Made by a program: the position numbers and the translations under genes
In this document: positions 31,367-43,824 of the stretch, one piece after another
How the letters are laid out: every line of letters begins with the position of its first letter
How positions within the stretch are numbered: position 1 is the stretch's first letter
Origin: Chinchilla lanigera
Lineage: Eukaryota > Chordata > Mammalia > Rodentia > Chinchillidae
Length of the DNA: 64,000 nucleotides
NCBI RefSeq assembly: GCF_000276665.1
Contig: NW_004955402.1
Location: forward strand, 2,036,741 to 2,100,740
Direction: 5' to 3'
Notes under the pieces: model-generated
Database searches by the model: none
What the model saw: only the letters and a program-made list of their open reading frames with translations
Told to the model about the DNA's origin: nothing

Positions 31367-33169
31367 GAGATCATAAAAGTGTTTGTCTTTTGACAGAGAG
31401 CACCCATGCTCCGATAACATCCCGCCATACTGCTAGTCTGGAGGTGCAGAGTACAAGGACTCCAGAGTGGACTGCCGGAGCTCTACCCCCAGTTAGCAGC
31501 ATCCTTGCTCCTGGTAGGGCGGCCGCATAGCAAGGAAGGACAGAGGTGGAGGAAGAAAGCCCTACTGTGGCCACACAGCCTCCCTGTCCCTACTCTAGAT
31601 GCCAGAGGCTGACAGGGCAGCGATCCAGTCTGAAGCCTCCTGTGCCCCTCGAGGGTGGAGATCCAGCACCCAGCCCTTGGAACGCTGCCCCTGCCCATGC
31701 CCCTCTTCTGGCCAGACCCCACTGCCTCACACAAGGCAGCTAAGGCCCACAATCCAATCGCCTTCCAACAGCGCTACCTAGGACCCATGAGGCTCCAGGG
31801 GATGCCTAGTTCAGCAGCCACAACAGCCCCTGGCTCCCCAGCAGCCCTGTGAGAAAGGTTCTCTCTTCTCTACCATGGGGATCAGAAGTACAGGCTCGAG
31901 ATGCTCAGGGTGACCCCTGGTCACCATGATTCCGAGAAGGCCGGAGCAGGGTGAGCACCCACATCCCACTGGCACCCGTGCACTTGCTGTGGCTGTTCAC
32001 CCGGCTCTCTACTGAGCACAGACTCCGGGCCTGTGGCCCCGGGCCCCTCACACAGCCTGCGCCGCCCCACGCCAGTGGCCTGCTGTGCCACCCCAGGAGC
32101 CAAGGCCCCTCTACTTCTCCCTGAAAGCTCCAGGCAGCACGGTCGTCCTCTTGAGTGAATTTACACTAAACAGGCACATGTGGGGCTCAAGGTCTGGGTC
32201 CCCAGGGCCTGGCTGTTGTTGGCATTTTAACGGCAGCGGCGTAGTAAGGAGGTGGGGCACGCCGCTGCGGGTGGCTCTGGGCCCTGGGGCTGCTCAGGAG
32301 CCCAGGACCTTGCTCTCCATCAAGGGCCACACCTGCGTTCAGCTGTGTGCGTCACCTCCAGCCCAGTGCTGGGCGGCCTGAGGAGAGACCGTGGACGCTG
32401 TGGTCCAGCACAGAGCCCAGGAAGGACGAACACTCACTGACGTCGCCACTGTCCCCTTGAAGACAATGGGCCAGTGGCATTGAGACTCAGAGCAGAAGGT
32501 GAAGCTGATCCCACCTCGGCTTCACGCACCGCAGCCCCTCTCTGAGCTCACCACTTGGCTGTCCTGCCTCTGCCTGAAAAGAACCTACCCTTTCAGATTC
32601 CTCTCCCACCACGGGGCAGGAGCCAACTGCTTCTCTGAGGCCCCTTGTCCGAGCCCAAGGCTGACCGGGATGCACAGACAGTGCCCAATTGAGTTTGGGG
32701 CCTCCTGCTAGGGCCCCTGAGCAGGTCAGCTGTGGGTGCAGAGGCTGGGCTCACAGGGTCCCTGATGATGTGGTCACCCAGCCCCATAACGAAAGTCTCC
32801 GGGAGGAAGGGGAGCACCAAGGGCTGTGGGGATGAGGAAGAGGAGGGAGCAGGAAGCTCACCGCTCTGCAGCTGCTCTCACAGCCGCAGTCCCTCCTCTG
32901 GCCCTCCGACACTCACGCTCCACTCTTCCCAAGGCCTGCGTGAATGGGTTCATTTTTGTACCGATGCGTTCTCTAACACCCACGTGGCTTTGGCGACAAG
33001 TGGCCTTTTGTCTCTAAGCCACATTCTGAGAGGCCAGCACACTTTGGACCTCCAGTGTCCACTTCTCCACCTGGAATGGGGGGGCCCTCCTGAGAGCCCC
33101 TCCCTCTCCGCTTGAATAGCACCCGAGCCACGCCTTCTCCAGCCCCCACCATTCACATCCCTCTGCTTG
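31367..33169. other. GC-rich unassigned DNA
   Basis: No repeat family was recognised over 1.8 kb. Many short frames on both strands overlap and none has domain features. Confidence 0.4.
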
Positions 33170-33266
33170 GCATTAGCTTTTCCCTCCATATTTATCCTCA
33201 CTACATATATTTTGCACATACTTATACTGCTACTGAATCCAGCCCCACAAGGGCTGGGATCTCTGG

Positions 33267-33297
<31 letters not shown>

Positions 33298-33600
33298 TGT
33301 GTGGTACATGATGACCACATGCCTTGCATGGAGTTAGCACATGCACGTGATGCATCCCAATTCTTTTTCTGCCCCTTTCCTCCCTCCATCCCCTGCCTGC
33401 ATCTCTTGTCCACATCATCAGGGACCGTGTGAGCTTGGCCTCCACACCCACGGCTGGCAGGCTTGGGACCTCCTTTCCCTTTGCAAAATATCTACCTCCC
33501 TGTCTCCTGTCATCTGTCTTGCATTTTGCTCTTTCTCATTGTTCTCATAGAAGAGGAACCATGCAGTGTTTGTTCAGCATTGCCACCACTGTTCCTAGAA
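33170..33600 (-). repeat. L1 3' UTR fragment, antisense, with (GT)n
   Basis: The stretch CCCTTTGCAAAATATCTACC...TCTTGCATTTTGCT...TCTCATAGAAGAGGAACC parallels the L1 3' UTR part at 28235-28330. A (GT)n microsatellite lies at 33267-33303. No target duplication was identified. Confidence 0.5.
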
Positions 33601-33674
33601 GACAGAAAGCGAGATCTCCTCTATCATTCTGCGTGGGTAAGAAGTGACAGGCTCCTGCGTGGGGAGCTGACCCT

Positions 33675-33960
33675 GCTGCAGGTCACATCTGCATAAGCTG
33701 CTGTAGCAGACCAACGCAGACAAACAACTGGTTCTTGTTTCTCAGGGTCCCAGGCTGAAGCCTGAGCTCAGTAGCCAATGCGCCTAGTGAGGGCACCTTC
33801 CTGCCCATCGTGTAATAGAAGAGGTGTGAGACCATTAGGTCCTCCTTCATGGGGTGCTGGTCCCACCTGTGGAGCCCTGTACCCTCAGACCTAGTGACGC
33901 CATGGGATCCATCAGTACTGTCCCCTGGGCTGGGGTGAGAGGTCAGGAGCAGCCAGCCTG
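33675..33960 (-). repeat. MLT1-like LTR fragment, antisense
   Basis: The block order ATAAGCTGCTGTAGCAGACC, TTGTTTCTCAGGGTCCCAGG, CTGAAGCCTGAGCTC fits the mirror of an MLT1 LTR 3' end. Much of the length is diverged. Confidence 0.4.
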
Positions 33961-34819
33961 ATATTCATCTCCACACCTGTGCCTGTTTCCAGTCTCTGTC
34001 CCCCTGAGCACATGCACAGGTTCCCTCTGCCCACAAGAGGACACAGAGGGCTCTAGAGGGGTCCTGCTCTAGAGGGTGGCTGCTGTGTGGACGGGTCACT
34101 CCAGCCCAGGCTTCAGGGGCTGATCTGGAAGGGACATGAGCAAAGCCAGGGTCTGGGAATGCTTGCAGAAGAAGTGGACAGAGGGCTGTGTTCAGCACCT
34201 GGGGGGGCACATCACTGGTGTCGGGGCTATGCGGCCTACGGGTTGGGGGATGGATGCCACCCTGCTGCTGCCAGTGACTCCACACTGCCTGCTGGGCTGG
34301 GTGCAGCGAGCAGCTGGCTTCACTGAGGGCCTCAGCCGGGGCTCCAGGGCCTCTGTGTTGGCCTGATGACCCTTCTGTGCAGAGCCATCCTGAGGCACCT
34401 GACTTGGGGTGCCGAGCGTGCAGGAGGCAGCTGAGAGTGGGGCACCCGTCTCGATACCCCCCGGTCCTATTGGTGATAACTGTGCATCTCACCAATCTGA
34501 AAGGCTAGTTTTTCCCTAAAAGAAAGCAGGTGTTGCTCTCTGACTGTCAACCATCTCAAAAGTCGCCAGCCCCACTCAGCACCCTGGGAGTCAGTCACAC
34601 TTCCAGTTTAGATATCTGACGGTCGGTGGGTCATTGCCTTCGAGTGGCTGTCCAGCAAGCTTTGCTCTGTGCTGGAGATCACTGCTACCTTGAGGTCTTG
34701 GCTGGAGAGTCGGGTGACAGTGTCGGGGCTTCTTCTTTTGTTTTGCCTTGTTTTCGTTGTTGTTGTTGTTTGTTTGGTGCTGAGATGGAGGCCAGGGCCT
34801 GACCATGTTGGTAGTGCTA

Positions 34820-35400
34820 TTGTTACAGGATATGATACAGGAGATGAAACGAAAATGTTCTATCTCCCTGCCTCTCAGATGTCTGATACACCAAGTTTAT
34901 GTTCCCTAAAAATGAAAGAATGAATTCTAGGAACAATGGAGGCTAACAACAGGAAATATTTACTGAGAGGAAGAGATAAAGAGGCAGGAGGGGCCAAAAT
35001 GGATAGCTGAGGACGCCCCTTTACCGGGAAGTTTTATAGAGCAATACAGTGTGGGTTACAGCTATGATTAACCAGCAAGGGTACGAGTATAGTCACTTAG
35101 GTGATCCCATGGGGAAACAGGTGATATAACAAGGGTGCATAGAAACAGCAAAAACTTTTCTAGTAAATGACGGGTCCAGAGGTCTTGGTCACCCACCAGG
35201 GTGACTGACGTCTATCTAGGCTTCTTTAGGCTTGGTGTTTGTTCCTCAAGGAAGTATACTGGCCTTTTAATATCTTTATCTTGAGGCCTGGACTCCAACG
35301 ACTATGTCTCCAGCTACAGTTGAGCTGTATTTCACCTTTATCCTGGATTTTAAGGGCTGAGCCCTGTCTGACCGCCTACGATGTTTCTGCCTGGCTTGGC
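34820..35400 (-). mobile_element. Candidate ERV LTR, antisense
   Basis: Read on minus there is a TATA box in CTCTATAAAACTTCCCGG (about 35023-35040). About 60-70 bases later comes CTCTTCCTCTCAGTAAAT, which could carry the RNA start and polyadenylation region. That spacing is LTR-like. No repeat pair was found, so class and limits are open. 33961-34819 shows only a possible truncated antisense ID near 34775-34805. Confidence 0.4.
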
Positions 35401-35929
35401 TGTCTGTAGTCCCACTGCCAAGCTGCGCCCAGCCCAGCTAAGGCCCCTCAAGGACACCGGTGACTCACAGAGATGGCAAAAAGGAGCTCAAAAAGGGAAC
35501 AGAGCTGAAGAAAGAATTCAGTTATGTACTTTTCAAAACTTGTCTCCAGAAACCTGTTATTTTAGTTGAACCACGTAGAATAAAACCAAAAAGCCAAAAC
35601 CATTCCTCACCCAGAAAGAGGAAGAAGCCCGAGCTGAGATGCCAAGGTCTTCCTTAGAGTCCCTGGGTCGGCCCAAGTCCTGCAGACTGGTGCCGGGGTC
35701 CTGGCAGCGGTGATGGGAGCCTCCAGAGGAGAACCTGCAGCCAGAGGCCCAGGGGAGGTGGAGCCCAGCCAAGCTATCCTGGGCTCCTCTTCCAGATCTT
35801 CCAACCTGATTTGCTGAGCTGATTTGGAGGAGCAGTTGCCACTCCCCCACCTGGGGGCTTCATCCGATAGGGCAAGAGAGACTCCATTTACTTTTTCTAA
35901 CTCCATATTAAGAGAAGTCACTTAAGTTC
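35401..35929. other. Unassigned DNA
   Basis: No named repeat or exon. Open frames on minus (35557-35921) are short and overlap each other in different frames. Confidence 0.35.
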
Positions 35930-36370
35930 ACTTAAGCTGTAGTTGACCCCTCCTCACCCCAGTCCCCTTGGTTAGTTATCCACTTAACCAGAGACACGTA
36001 AAGGACAGCAGAGTCATAAAATGGGAGCAGAACAAACAGGACAAATTGGGAAATCGGCTAAAAGTTAAACGGCAATGGTCATCTGGAATGCGGCTGTCCG
36101 ACAGCTTCTGGGAGAAGCAAACTTTGTGATAATTGTGTGACATTCTTGTGAGATTCCCAAAAATAAAGTAATGGTTCCTATGGAAGCCTAAAATGTACTT
36201 AAACTGAAGGTGAGACCCAGATTGGGGTGGACATCTTCTCTGGCTCCTGGTTAGAGATTTTCTGTCAGTCGGCTCAGTAAAGCTTTGCTTGTTCCCGCTC
36301 TTTCAGTCTCTTGGGAACGCTGTTCTTGATGAACTTGCTTGCTGTTATCAAGTCCTTTACCTGTCACCAG
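35930..36370 (+). mobile_element. Candidate ERV LTR, sense
   Basis: The sequence AATAAAGTAATGGTTCC, then GGCTCAGTAAAGCTTTGCTT and TTGTTCCCGCTCTTTCAGTCTC, has the look of an R-U5 region of a class I type LTR. Candidate ends are TGTAGTTGAC (35939) and TTACCTGTCA (about 36367). Target duplications were not found. Confidence 0.45.
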
Positions 36371-37819
36371 AGGAAATTACCTTCCGAGGAGTCCTTTTTC
36401 AAGATTAACACTGAAATGAAAATTGACTTTCAAAAATTCTCACATACCAAGCGTATTCTGAGCATCCTTCCATGACTTGAGAGATGTAGGGAATCTGGGA
36501 AACGTGTTCTTCCCACCAAACCTGTCCCCCTTCTCCGTTTGTGGACTGCAGTGCTTTCACTGCCATCTCCTAATCCAGGAGACCTGTAGCCCTGTGGTGA
36601 GACGCCGGGAATGATCTTAGAGCTTACATAGATGCTTGAATGGGTGGTAGCACAGACAGTTTTCAGGCTCACATAAACTTGTGTGCAGAAATGCAACCTC
36701 ATATCTCTACCAAAATGCAAACTTCTACTCTATAAATAATGGCACTTCACTTTTTCTTAAACTGCCATTCTGCCTCACACTGAAAACGTGATGCGGTCTC
36801 CTCCTGGTTTTAACAATAAGGGCTCTGCACATTACTTAGGGTCTGTATATGATTGTGTAGCACCAAGATAAAGCAGGTTCGGGTCAACTTCAGGGGTGCA
36901 AAGAGTACCTTCCCATTCCCTACTCACAAATGAGGAAGAGGATGGCACTGGCAAAGTCAGTGACTGGCTCTCAGAGTCCAGGCTATCTTTGATGAATGTT
37001 TTGAGGACATTTCATAATTGTGCTCTTGGAGTTTGGGGCGGGAAGCTTCCCACAGGCTCTGGGCCCCTCCACACCCATAGTCCTGCCCTCTGGGGCCTCG
37101 ACCTTCATGTGTGCCCTGCTGGCCAGCCTAGGCTCAGTGGAGGAGCCTAGGCCTCGGCTGGACAGGGGCACAGAGCCTTGCGCAAAGGGAGTGGGGCAGA
37201 GGGACCCCAGGATAAAGGATTTTTCTCTGGTCCCGGAGGACAGGGTCCTCTCCCTCGCCAGGACTCACACCACATCTGCTTCTCTTTGCAGGAGGTTGGG
37301 AGGGTTGTTTTGTTCAAACTGCATGACCCTGGGGCTTGGGAGTTGTCCCAGCTGCTGGAGTCTCTGGGGAAGCCCTTCCCACCGGACACCGCCCCTGGCA
37401 CATCTGTCACATGCACACACATGTGCGCCTTGGGTACTGCCACTGTTTTTCACAAATTCTGCCTGCATTTACCTCTTTTTCTTTTTGAAGCACTTTCCAG
37501 ATCAGTCCCACTTTGTTTTTCTGTTTTTAACAACATGCATTCCCTGAGTTCAATGCTGACATAACACAGTATAAGACAAACACACACTACCTACTCCATA
37601 GGAGGAAACTCATTAGACCTCGCTAGTATTAGAAATGGGGACCTGCGAAAGCTCTCTGGAAATGATAACTTGAATGTTCAAAGCGGCCAGGGATAGGATG
37701 GGTCTGTCCCCAGGAGACTCCCTGGTACTTGGAGTGACCACCGTGCTCCAGATTTCCTGGAGCTGGGGATGGAAGAGAGGCTCATCTGCTACCTTTGCAG
37801 TCAGCCTCTGTGTCTGTGA
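36371..37819. other. Unassigned DNA, possible MIR trace
   Basis: A MIR-like antisense run may lie at 36900-37000 (CCCTACTCACAAATGAGGAA). Nothing else was recognised. Overlapping frames at 37020-37564 are not domain-bearing. Confidence 0.3.
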
Positions 37820-37880
37820 GGTCCACGCCCACAGATTCAACCAACTGCAGGCCAAATATATTCTTTAAAAAATTTCATCT
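37820..37880. repeat. Tigger-type terminal fragment
   Basis: CCCACAGATTCAACCAACTG, then CAGGCCAAATATATTCTTTAA, fits the end of the same MITE type as 4255-4590. Confidence 0.45.
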
Positions 37881-39559
37881 GGCTGGACATGTCCAAGCTT
37901 CTCCTAACCATGATGGTAGGCCAGCTAGCTTTGCACTGTAAAGTATGGGGGATGATCTGTCTGTCTAGGAGCACGCCTGTAGGTTACGAGGAAATGTTCT
38001 GCTGAGTTACATAACAGACAGAGCAACTCCAGGTTCTGACTCGGTCTCTCCATGGAAGGAGCACAACTGTTTGCACTGCACACTATTAATGAAATTTTTC
38101 ACCTAAAAAAAAATATCAATTACTTCTCGTGGCTTATTTTTGGGATTTAAGTTTTCCTGGGTTGATACTCTAACAAAGAACTAGCTTTCCTGTCTGATAC
38201 CCTGAGACCAAGGCCAGAGAGGCCCGAGGGAGCTGCATGCAGGCCCTGCAAAATTCTCTTCACTGACTCCGGCTGTGCCCTTGCTGTACTGCTGCTTCTT
38301 GCAGGGGCTCCAAGACGGAGTGGGCTGCGGCTTTTCCAAGCAGCTGATTGTCTGGGGCCAGTGAAGTGCACAAAAGCTACTTACAAAGCACCAGAGGACA
38401 AGGTAGGTCTTGCAAAGAGGCAGCATGAAGGAGTTCTGGGAACATAAGGAAGGAGGAAGTTGTCCACAGGACACCTGGTGGTGTCAAGCATGGCCCCCAG
38501 GGCCCTCCACCACATAGGTTGTTGCTCGTAGATTTGTCTAGCCAAGGCCCATACCACAGAGTGGCAAGTACTTACAGGTCATCGGAAATACTTAAAAACA
38601 TAAACCTTTACACTTCTCTGTAGAATGGATTGTTTGAGCACTTGCTTAGGTAAAGCACTGTTCTAGATACTTTACAGGAAATACAAAGAAATCTGGAAGG
38701 ACTACCATCCCAATGTGCTTGACCAAAGCCTTACCAGCACCTCAGACGAGGGAGGGGGTGGCTCAGTCCCAGGGTCCCCACTTCAGCACTGTCACAGCCA
38801 ACTTCCCACACTCTGGGTTTGGGTCTACATCTGGGGGTGAATGGGAGCCCCTGCAAAAGTCAGCGCCAGCCTCAACATGGTAGACTCCCTCAGCCCCCTC
38901 TGGAGAGACTGACAAGTGTCTACTTTTGATGAGGAAGAACTTCCTCCACCTCAGGACTCGCACCCAGGGTGTCATCCTGTGTCACAGCACAGGGAGGAGC
39001 AACAGCACAGAGGCTGCTCAGGAGATGCGGAGAAGCACATCAGCCTGTCTAGCAGATGGTAGCGGGCCCCTGTGAGGCTGGAGGAAACCCTGTTGCCGGC
39101 GGTTGCAGAGCCGAGGTCTCCACAACCGCCCTCACCCTGCAGCACCGAGCCACTGAGCCCAGCCACCTCCCCATCCTCCAACATTCTCTGTCCCACTGGC
39201 TTGTCTTACATGAGAGTTTTTCTTTAGGTCAGTGCATACATCGGTTAATTAAACTAGAATCCAACTGCTCATCACATTGGCCTTGGGGATCTTCCACTCC
39301 TCCTTTAATATGTAGATATGACCATTTCCAAGGTCCAAGGGGGCAAGGAGGACACCTTGCATTGTTCTTCTGACTCATATTCGCTGACAGCCTGGTTGAG
39401 CAAACCAGGCACTGGTACGCATCACACATATTCATTTTATACTGTAGAAGGTACAATCTTGTACACATAAGTCCTCATGAAAATTTGTAAACTAACATTA
39501 GCTTTTTTGTTGTTTCTTAACCTACTGTGTGTTACTTTCTGTAGCTGCTTTGGTTTTTT
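37881..39559. other. Unassigned DNA with a possible old MIR/L2 trace
   Basis: The run GAGCACTTGCTTAGGTAAAG...CTGTTCTAGATACTTTACAG (38636-38676) fits an old MIR or L2 piece. The rest is unassigned. Confidence 0.35.
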
Positions 39560-39705
39560 TCATCTCATTTAATCCTTGCTGATCCTGCAATGTTGACAGA
39601 ATCTCCTGCTTTACACTTGAGAAAGTCGTCACACTAGAGTTGCCACAGCTTAACTAACATCAAACCAAAGACAAAAGCTTAGATTAAAGTTGGGTGGCCC
39701 ACTCT
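39560..39705 (-). repeat. MIR SINE, antisense
   Basis: TTTAATCCTTGCTGATCCTG, then TGCTTTACACTTGAGAAAGT, mirrors the MIR core. The copy is old and diverged. Confidence 0.5.
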
Positions 39706-41232
39706 CCCTCCAGATGTAGATATTTCTTACCTCCTCACGTGAAAACAAAGCTAAGAAATCCAGACTACAATGCACAAATCCAAGAGAGTTAAGTCTCTAA
39801 CAGGAAAGGGTGTGAGGCCACTGGAAGCAAGGCTGGATGTGCTGGGGGTGAAACTATGAAGCAAAGCTCTGCAAGATTTATTAATGCTACACTGGGAGTT
39901 TAATCACCCTGTACAGCCTTTCCCCAAGGAGACATAGAGAAGTTGGAATAGCAATGTTCATTTTGGGTATCAGAAGAATTTACCTATTGCAAATCCATTA
40001 AACAGTGAAATTGTCTTAATTACTAACTTTCCCCTAAACCCAAGGCTCATCTTCACTTAAATTAGACAAAAGTAAAGTTCATTTAGCAGGAATTGGCCTC
40101 CTGTGCTTCCTGGATCTCAGTTTAGTCTTAGCCTGAAGTCCAGTTCTGGAAGTCAGAATTCCGGCCTCCGACTCTCTCCCTCACAGTCCTAGAGTACCAG
40201 GAAAGCAGACTGTGAGGCGTCCAGGAGCGCTGGCAGCATGTCCTGAGCCCTCCATGTGCGGGTCTCGCTGTCACAGAGAGCAGGAGCCACAGTTGCAGAG
40301 AAGGACCTCTCCCCAGGGCACCGCGTGGTAGGTGTCCCCATCCCGGGTCTGATGAGAATCAAGAGATGTCTCTCTGCCTGCAGGAACTGCTGTTAGCAGG
40401 CTAGAGTGACACGGTGGACAGTTGGAGAGATGAAAGGAAGCTTTTCGGATTAAATAAGATTTAGGAAATAAAAGGATTAGCCTGACACAAAAGCTAGATT
40501 TAAAGGTTTATTTAGCCAGTGCACTGTGGCATGCAGCGAGGGGGGGACGTCCAGAATGAGATAAAAGACAAACTCAGGGGGTCACAGTGCAGCTGAGATG
40601 AGCAGCCCCCACCAAAGGCTGCTAAATCTTCTGATAATGGAAAATGGGCCAGAAAAGGATACTTCGCCATGACCAGTTCTGCCTCCTCCGTGGAGCAAAA
40701 AGAAGAGATACAATGACTGGCAGTTGCCTGGGCGGAGGTCGGCCTCAATAGGCTTAGGAGGCTGAAAGCTCATTTGGAAACAGTCTGATCCCCAGATTCT
40801 TTCCATCTTGAGGACGAGGCGGTCTGTCCCAGGGGCGAGGAACTTGATATCAGCTGAGGACAGGAAAAATCACAGACACTCTCCCATACTGGTCTTCTGG
40901 GCTCTGTGTCACTCTCCCCTCAGAGTGGAACCGGGAACCCCAAGGCTGGGCCTGTGGGTACAGGGCCGCAGGTGAAAGCTGGAGGGCCAGCTTAGTGTAA
41001 ACCCACACACACGTTTGCAGTGTCTTCTCTGCAGGACAATGAGAAATACAGACAGCCCTCCATACCCCTTGGTTACAGGGTAGAGGACAGCCGGTTTAAT
41101 TCCTTTTACCAACCAACAATTTCCTGAGCCGGAAACACCACAGCTGTCTTACTGGTTCCTCGTTTTCCTCCTGAGATAGGAGGCTGAGGCCTCTGCTGAG
41201 CCTGGTTTCTCCTACAGTTCAACTTCTGCCTT
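39706..41232. other. Unassigned DNA
   Basis: AT-rich to about 40.1 kb, then GC-moderate. 40490-40850 might be an old antisense LTR (TTTAAAGGTTTATTTAGCC start), but this is weak. No exon was recognised. Confidence 0.35.
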
Positions 41233-41373
41233 GAAATTTCCTCCAAAACCGGGGCTGGGGATTTAGCTCAGCGGCAAAAGCGCCTGCCTGGCAAGCGCAA
41301 GGTCGTGAGTTCAGTTCCTGGTACCGGAGAAAAACCAAAAAAAAAAAAAAAAAAAAAGAAATTTCCTCCAAAA
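41233..41373 (+). mobile_element. ID SINE with 16-bp target duplication
   Basis: The body starts at 41251 with GGGGCTGGGGATTTAGCTCA. It continues through GGCAAGCGCAAGGTCGTGAG to a poly-A tail of about 20. GAAATTTCCTCCAAAA at 41233-41248 is repeated exactly at 41358-41373. The exact duplication and long pure tail mark a recent insertion. Confidence 0.95.
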
Positions 41374-41618
41374 TCTCTGACTCTGGTGTGATACTCTTCA
41401 TGCATTCCCACTGTGGGTCTGTTCTGTTATTGTAAGATGTGTTCATTGCCGTGGAGTTTAGAAGGGCAGCAATACACTCAGGTTCGCCTTGAGCATGAGC
41501 GGGTTTACAAAATTTTGCTCTTACCTGTTCAGCTGCCAGGGCTCACACCCCTTCATCTCATCTTATGTTTTCACCTCTGTCTCTTTCTTCATGAAGATCA
41601 TGTTCATTGAGCTTTATT

Positions 41619-41729
41619 AAGAATACAACCTGGGCTGAGGATTTAGCTCAGTGGCACAGTGCCTGCCTGGCAAGCACAGGTCGTGAGTTCGATTCCCAGT
41701 ACCGGAAAAAAAAAAAAGAATACAACCTG
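41619..41729 (+). mobile_element. ID SINE with 14-bp target duplication
   Basis: The body is at about 41633-41715, with A box TTTAGCTCAGTGG and B box GAGTTCGATTCC both intact. AAGAATACAACCTG at 41619-41632 recurs exactly at 41716-41729. It lies only 0.25 kb from the previous ID, in the same orientation. Confidence 0.95.
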
Positions 41730-41740
41730 ATGTTTTCTAA

Positions 41741-42226
41741 ACTTCTGTCTTAGCTACCTTTTTCATTGCTAAGACAAAATACCCAACACCCAAAGCTAAA
41801 AGAGGAAAAGTTTATTTCAGCTCACAGTTTGCAGAGGTTTCAGTCCGTAGTTGGCTGGCTCTAGGGTAGGGTGGCATGGCAGAGAGGCATCAAAGATTAG
41901 AAACAGTCCATGGCAGGGCTACAGGCAGCAGCAGCCAGCAGTGAAACAGCAAAGCAGCAGCAAGCCTTCCTTTCCCTTTATGCCGTACAGACTACAAGCC
42001 TTTTAGAATGTGCCACCCACATCCAGGGTAGGGCTTCTGTCTTCAGCAAATCTATTCAGATACACCCAGAACTATGCTAACCTAATCAGTGTACTAATTT
42101 AGTACTACACATTCTTAATCCCAGGGCAGGGTATCACACACCTTAGACCCAGCCAGCTCTGAAAAGCCCTATCTGTGATGGCATGAAGTTTTGAGGAGTC
42201 CTCTAGATATAAGCTGTAGTAACTTC
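41741..42226 (-). mobile_element. Solo MaLR-type LTR with ACTTC target duplication
   Basis: An antisense LTR of about 476 bp spans 41746-42221. It begins TGTCTTAGCTACC and carries the AGAGGTTTCAGTCCGTAGTTGG block shared with 2254 and 51474. ACTTC stands at 41741-41745 and 42222-42226. The right terminal base pair has mutated from CA. Confidence 0.75.
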
Positions 42227-42289
42227 TTTGTCTTCATTATAGTTCATCGCTTCTCCTAAATATGCTCTGGTTATTATGTTTGAAGTATC

Positions 42290-42480
42290 TCACTGGCCTA
42301 ATTTGTTCTTCCATCTTGGATGAGGAAAGTTCTATCCAGACATTCAACAGTGTGATAGATGGAATCCTCTCATGTGAGTGAATAGTCTGGTTTTGAATAC
42401 TATTAAACTTTTGTTGTTTAAATCCCCTGGTTTATAGGACTTTGTTATGGCAGCTACTGGAGACTAAAACTATCTGAGAC
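42290..42480 (+). repeat. MLT1-like LTR 3' fragment
   Basis: The end block TTTAAATCCCCTGGTTTATA, then GGACTTTGTTATGGCAGCTA and CTGGAGACTAAAAC, matches the usual 3' end of MLT1 LTRs. The 5' part is missing or unrecognisable. Confidence 0.5.
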
Positions 42481-42539
42481 TAACCAATGGGATGGTGGTA
42501 GATTAACCAGTGGTCAACTGTAGCACCCAGCTAAAATGA

Positions 42540-43114
42540 GCCAGTGTGGTGCTGGGTGTGGGAGGCCCACCTGAGGGTTGTTGCTAACAGCATAAGAGGA
42601 GAACTGGAGGGGAAGATGGTGCTCTGCTGATTCTCCTGGACAAGCTTATATGCTGGTGTTACTGATATGAACTCAGCAGTTCTCGTTGTCGGAGAAGCTC
42701 AGGTCCTTGCTGTCATTGAGAACGGTTGCGGTTTTCTTCTCAGGAGTGCTGGTCCTTGCCTTGAGTGTCACTTCCTGGCTCCAGTGCAGAGCCTTCATCC
42801 TGCTGGCACAGATCCTTCATCCCACTGGCACAGACTTTCTAGCTTCTGTCACTGGCCTTTGGGCCTTCCAACTGCAGATCTGTGAAACATACTTTCATGA
42901 GACATTGTTGTGGACTCTGGGCCTTCAGCTGGACTCGAGCAAGACATTGCTGTGGGATCCAGGCCCTCAGCTCCATTCTTTGGGTCTCTAGTGTGTGGAC
43001 AGTGCTCTTGGGCTCTTCTGCGTTTGACTTTTTGAGTGAATATTATAAAATAATCCTATAAATTATGTGTCCTACATTAAATCTGTTCCCTTGCAAAGCC
43101 TGACTATAACAGGT
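42540..43114 (+). mobile_element. ERVL-type LTR (MLT2-like), tentative
   Basis: The segment ends with ACATTAAATCTGTTCCC and then GCCTGACTATAACA. Its ATTAAATCTGTTCCC tail is mirrored in the antisense copy at 54690-55100, so the two are related. A local tandem-like pair CTTCATCC...CTGGCACAGA is at about 42796-42835. Ends are approximate. Confidence 0.45.
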
Positions 43115-43246
43115 ACCATTTATCACACATGATGGCAACTGTACTCAGATTATTCCACTTACTCCTCAGGAAGTAGGCATCATTCCACCCTCACACCACA
43201 TAGTTAGAAGAAGGAGATTTGTCTACCAAAATTCAAACCACTATTC
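43115..43246 (-). repeat. MIR SINE, antisense
   Basis: Blocks TACTCAGATTATTCCACTTA, CTCCTCAGGAAGTAGGCATC and TCAAACCACTATTCTAT fit the mirror of a full-length MIR, with the core partly eroded. Confidence 0.55.
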
Positions 43247-43284
43247 TATATTGATTCAAAAATATTATATTGATTCAAAAATAC
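43247..43284. repeat. Tandem duplication of 19 bp
   Basis: TATATTGATTCAAAAATAT (43247-43265) is followed directly by the same 19 bases with one change (43266-43284). Confidence 0.9.
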
Positions 43285-43424
43285 TAATATGTGTATTAGT
43301 ATCACAGATACTAATGCACATAATAGACATGGTTTGTCTTTTAGGTGAGAAGTAACAGAAGCTTATACAGAGCTTTAATCTCATTCTATATGTGTTTTGT
43401 TGATAATTATAATATGAAAATAGT

Positions 43425-43553
43425 GCTGGACGTAGTGACTCATGCCTGTAATCCTAGCACTCAGGAGGTTGAGGCAGGAGGGTTACTGTGAGTTCAAGGC
43501 CAGCCTGGGGTACATAATAAGACCCTGTCTCAAAACAAAACAAAATAAACAAA
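43425..43553 (+). repeat. B1-type SINE
   Basis: GCTGGACGTAGTGACTCATG, AATCCTAGCACTCAGGAGGT, GTTCAAGGCCAGCCTGGGGT and CCCTGTCTCAAAACAAAACA form a standard B1 body without the internal duplication. Confidence 0.8.
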
Positions 43554-43824
43554 AGGAGTAGACATAACCCTATTTAATTACTGTTGAAATATCTGTTTTT
43601 GAAATATTTAACCAATAAATATGTATATTTATTATAAAGATGTCTGCATTAGAAAATATACTAGACTGTTTGCTAGGCCACTAGGCACAACCAGAAGAGA
43701 ATCTGGTGTAAGAGCTGACGTTAAAGAAGTTGACAAAGGCAGCTGTCATGACAAGCTTTCCGCAGCTTCTCATTCCCCGTCAGCACTGTCAGGCTTGCCT
43801 GATGCTTTTGTGGAATGTATGCAA

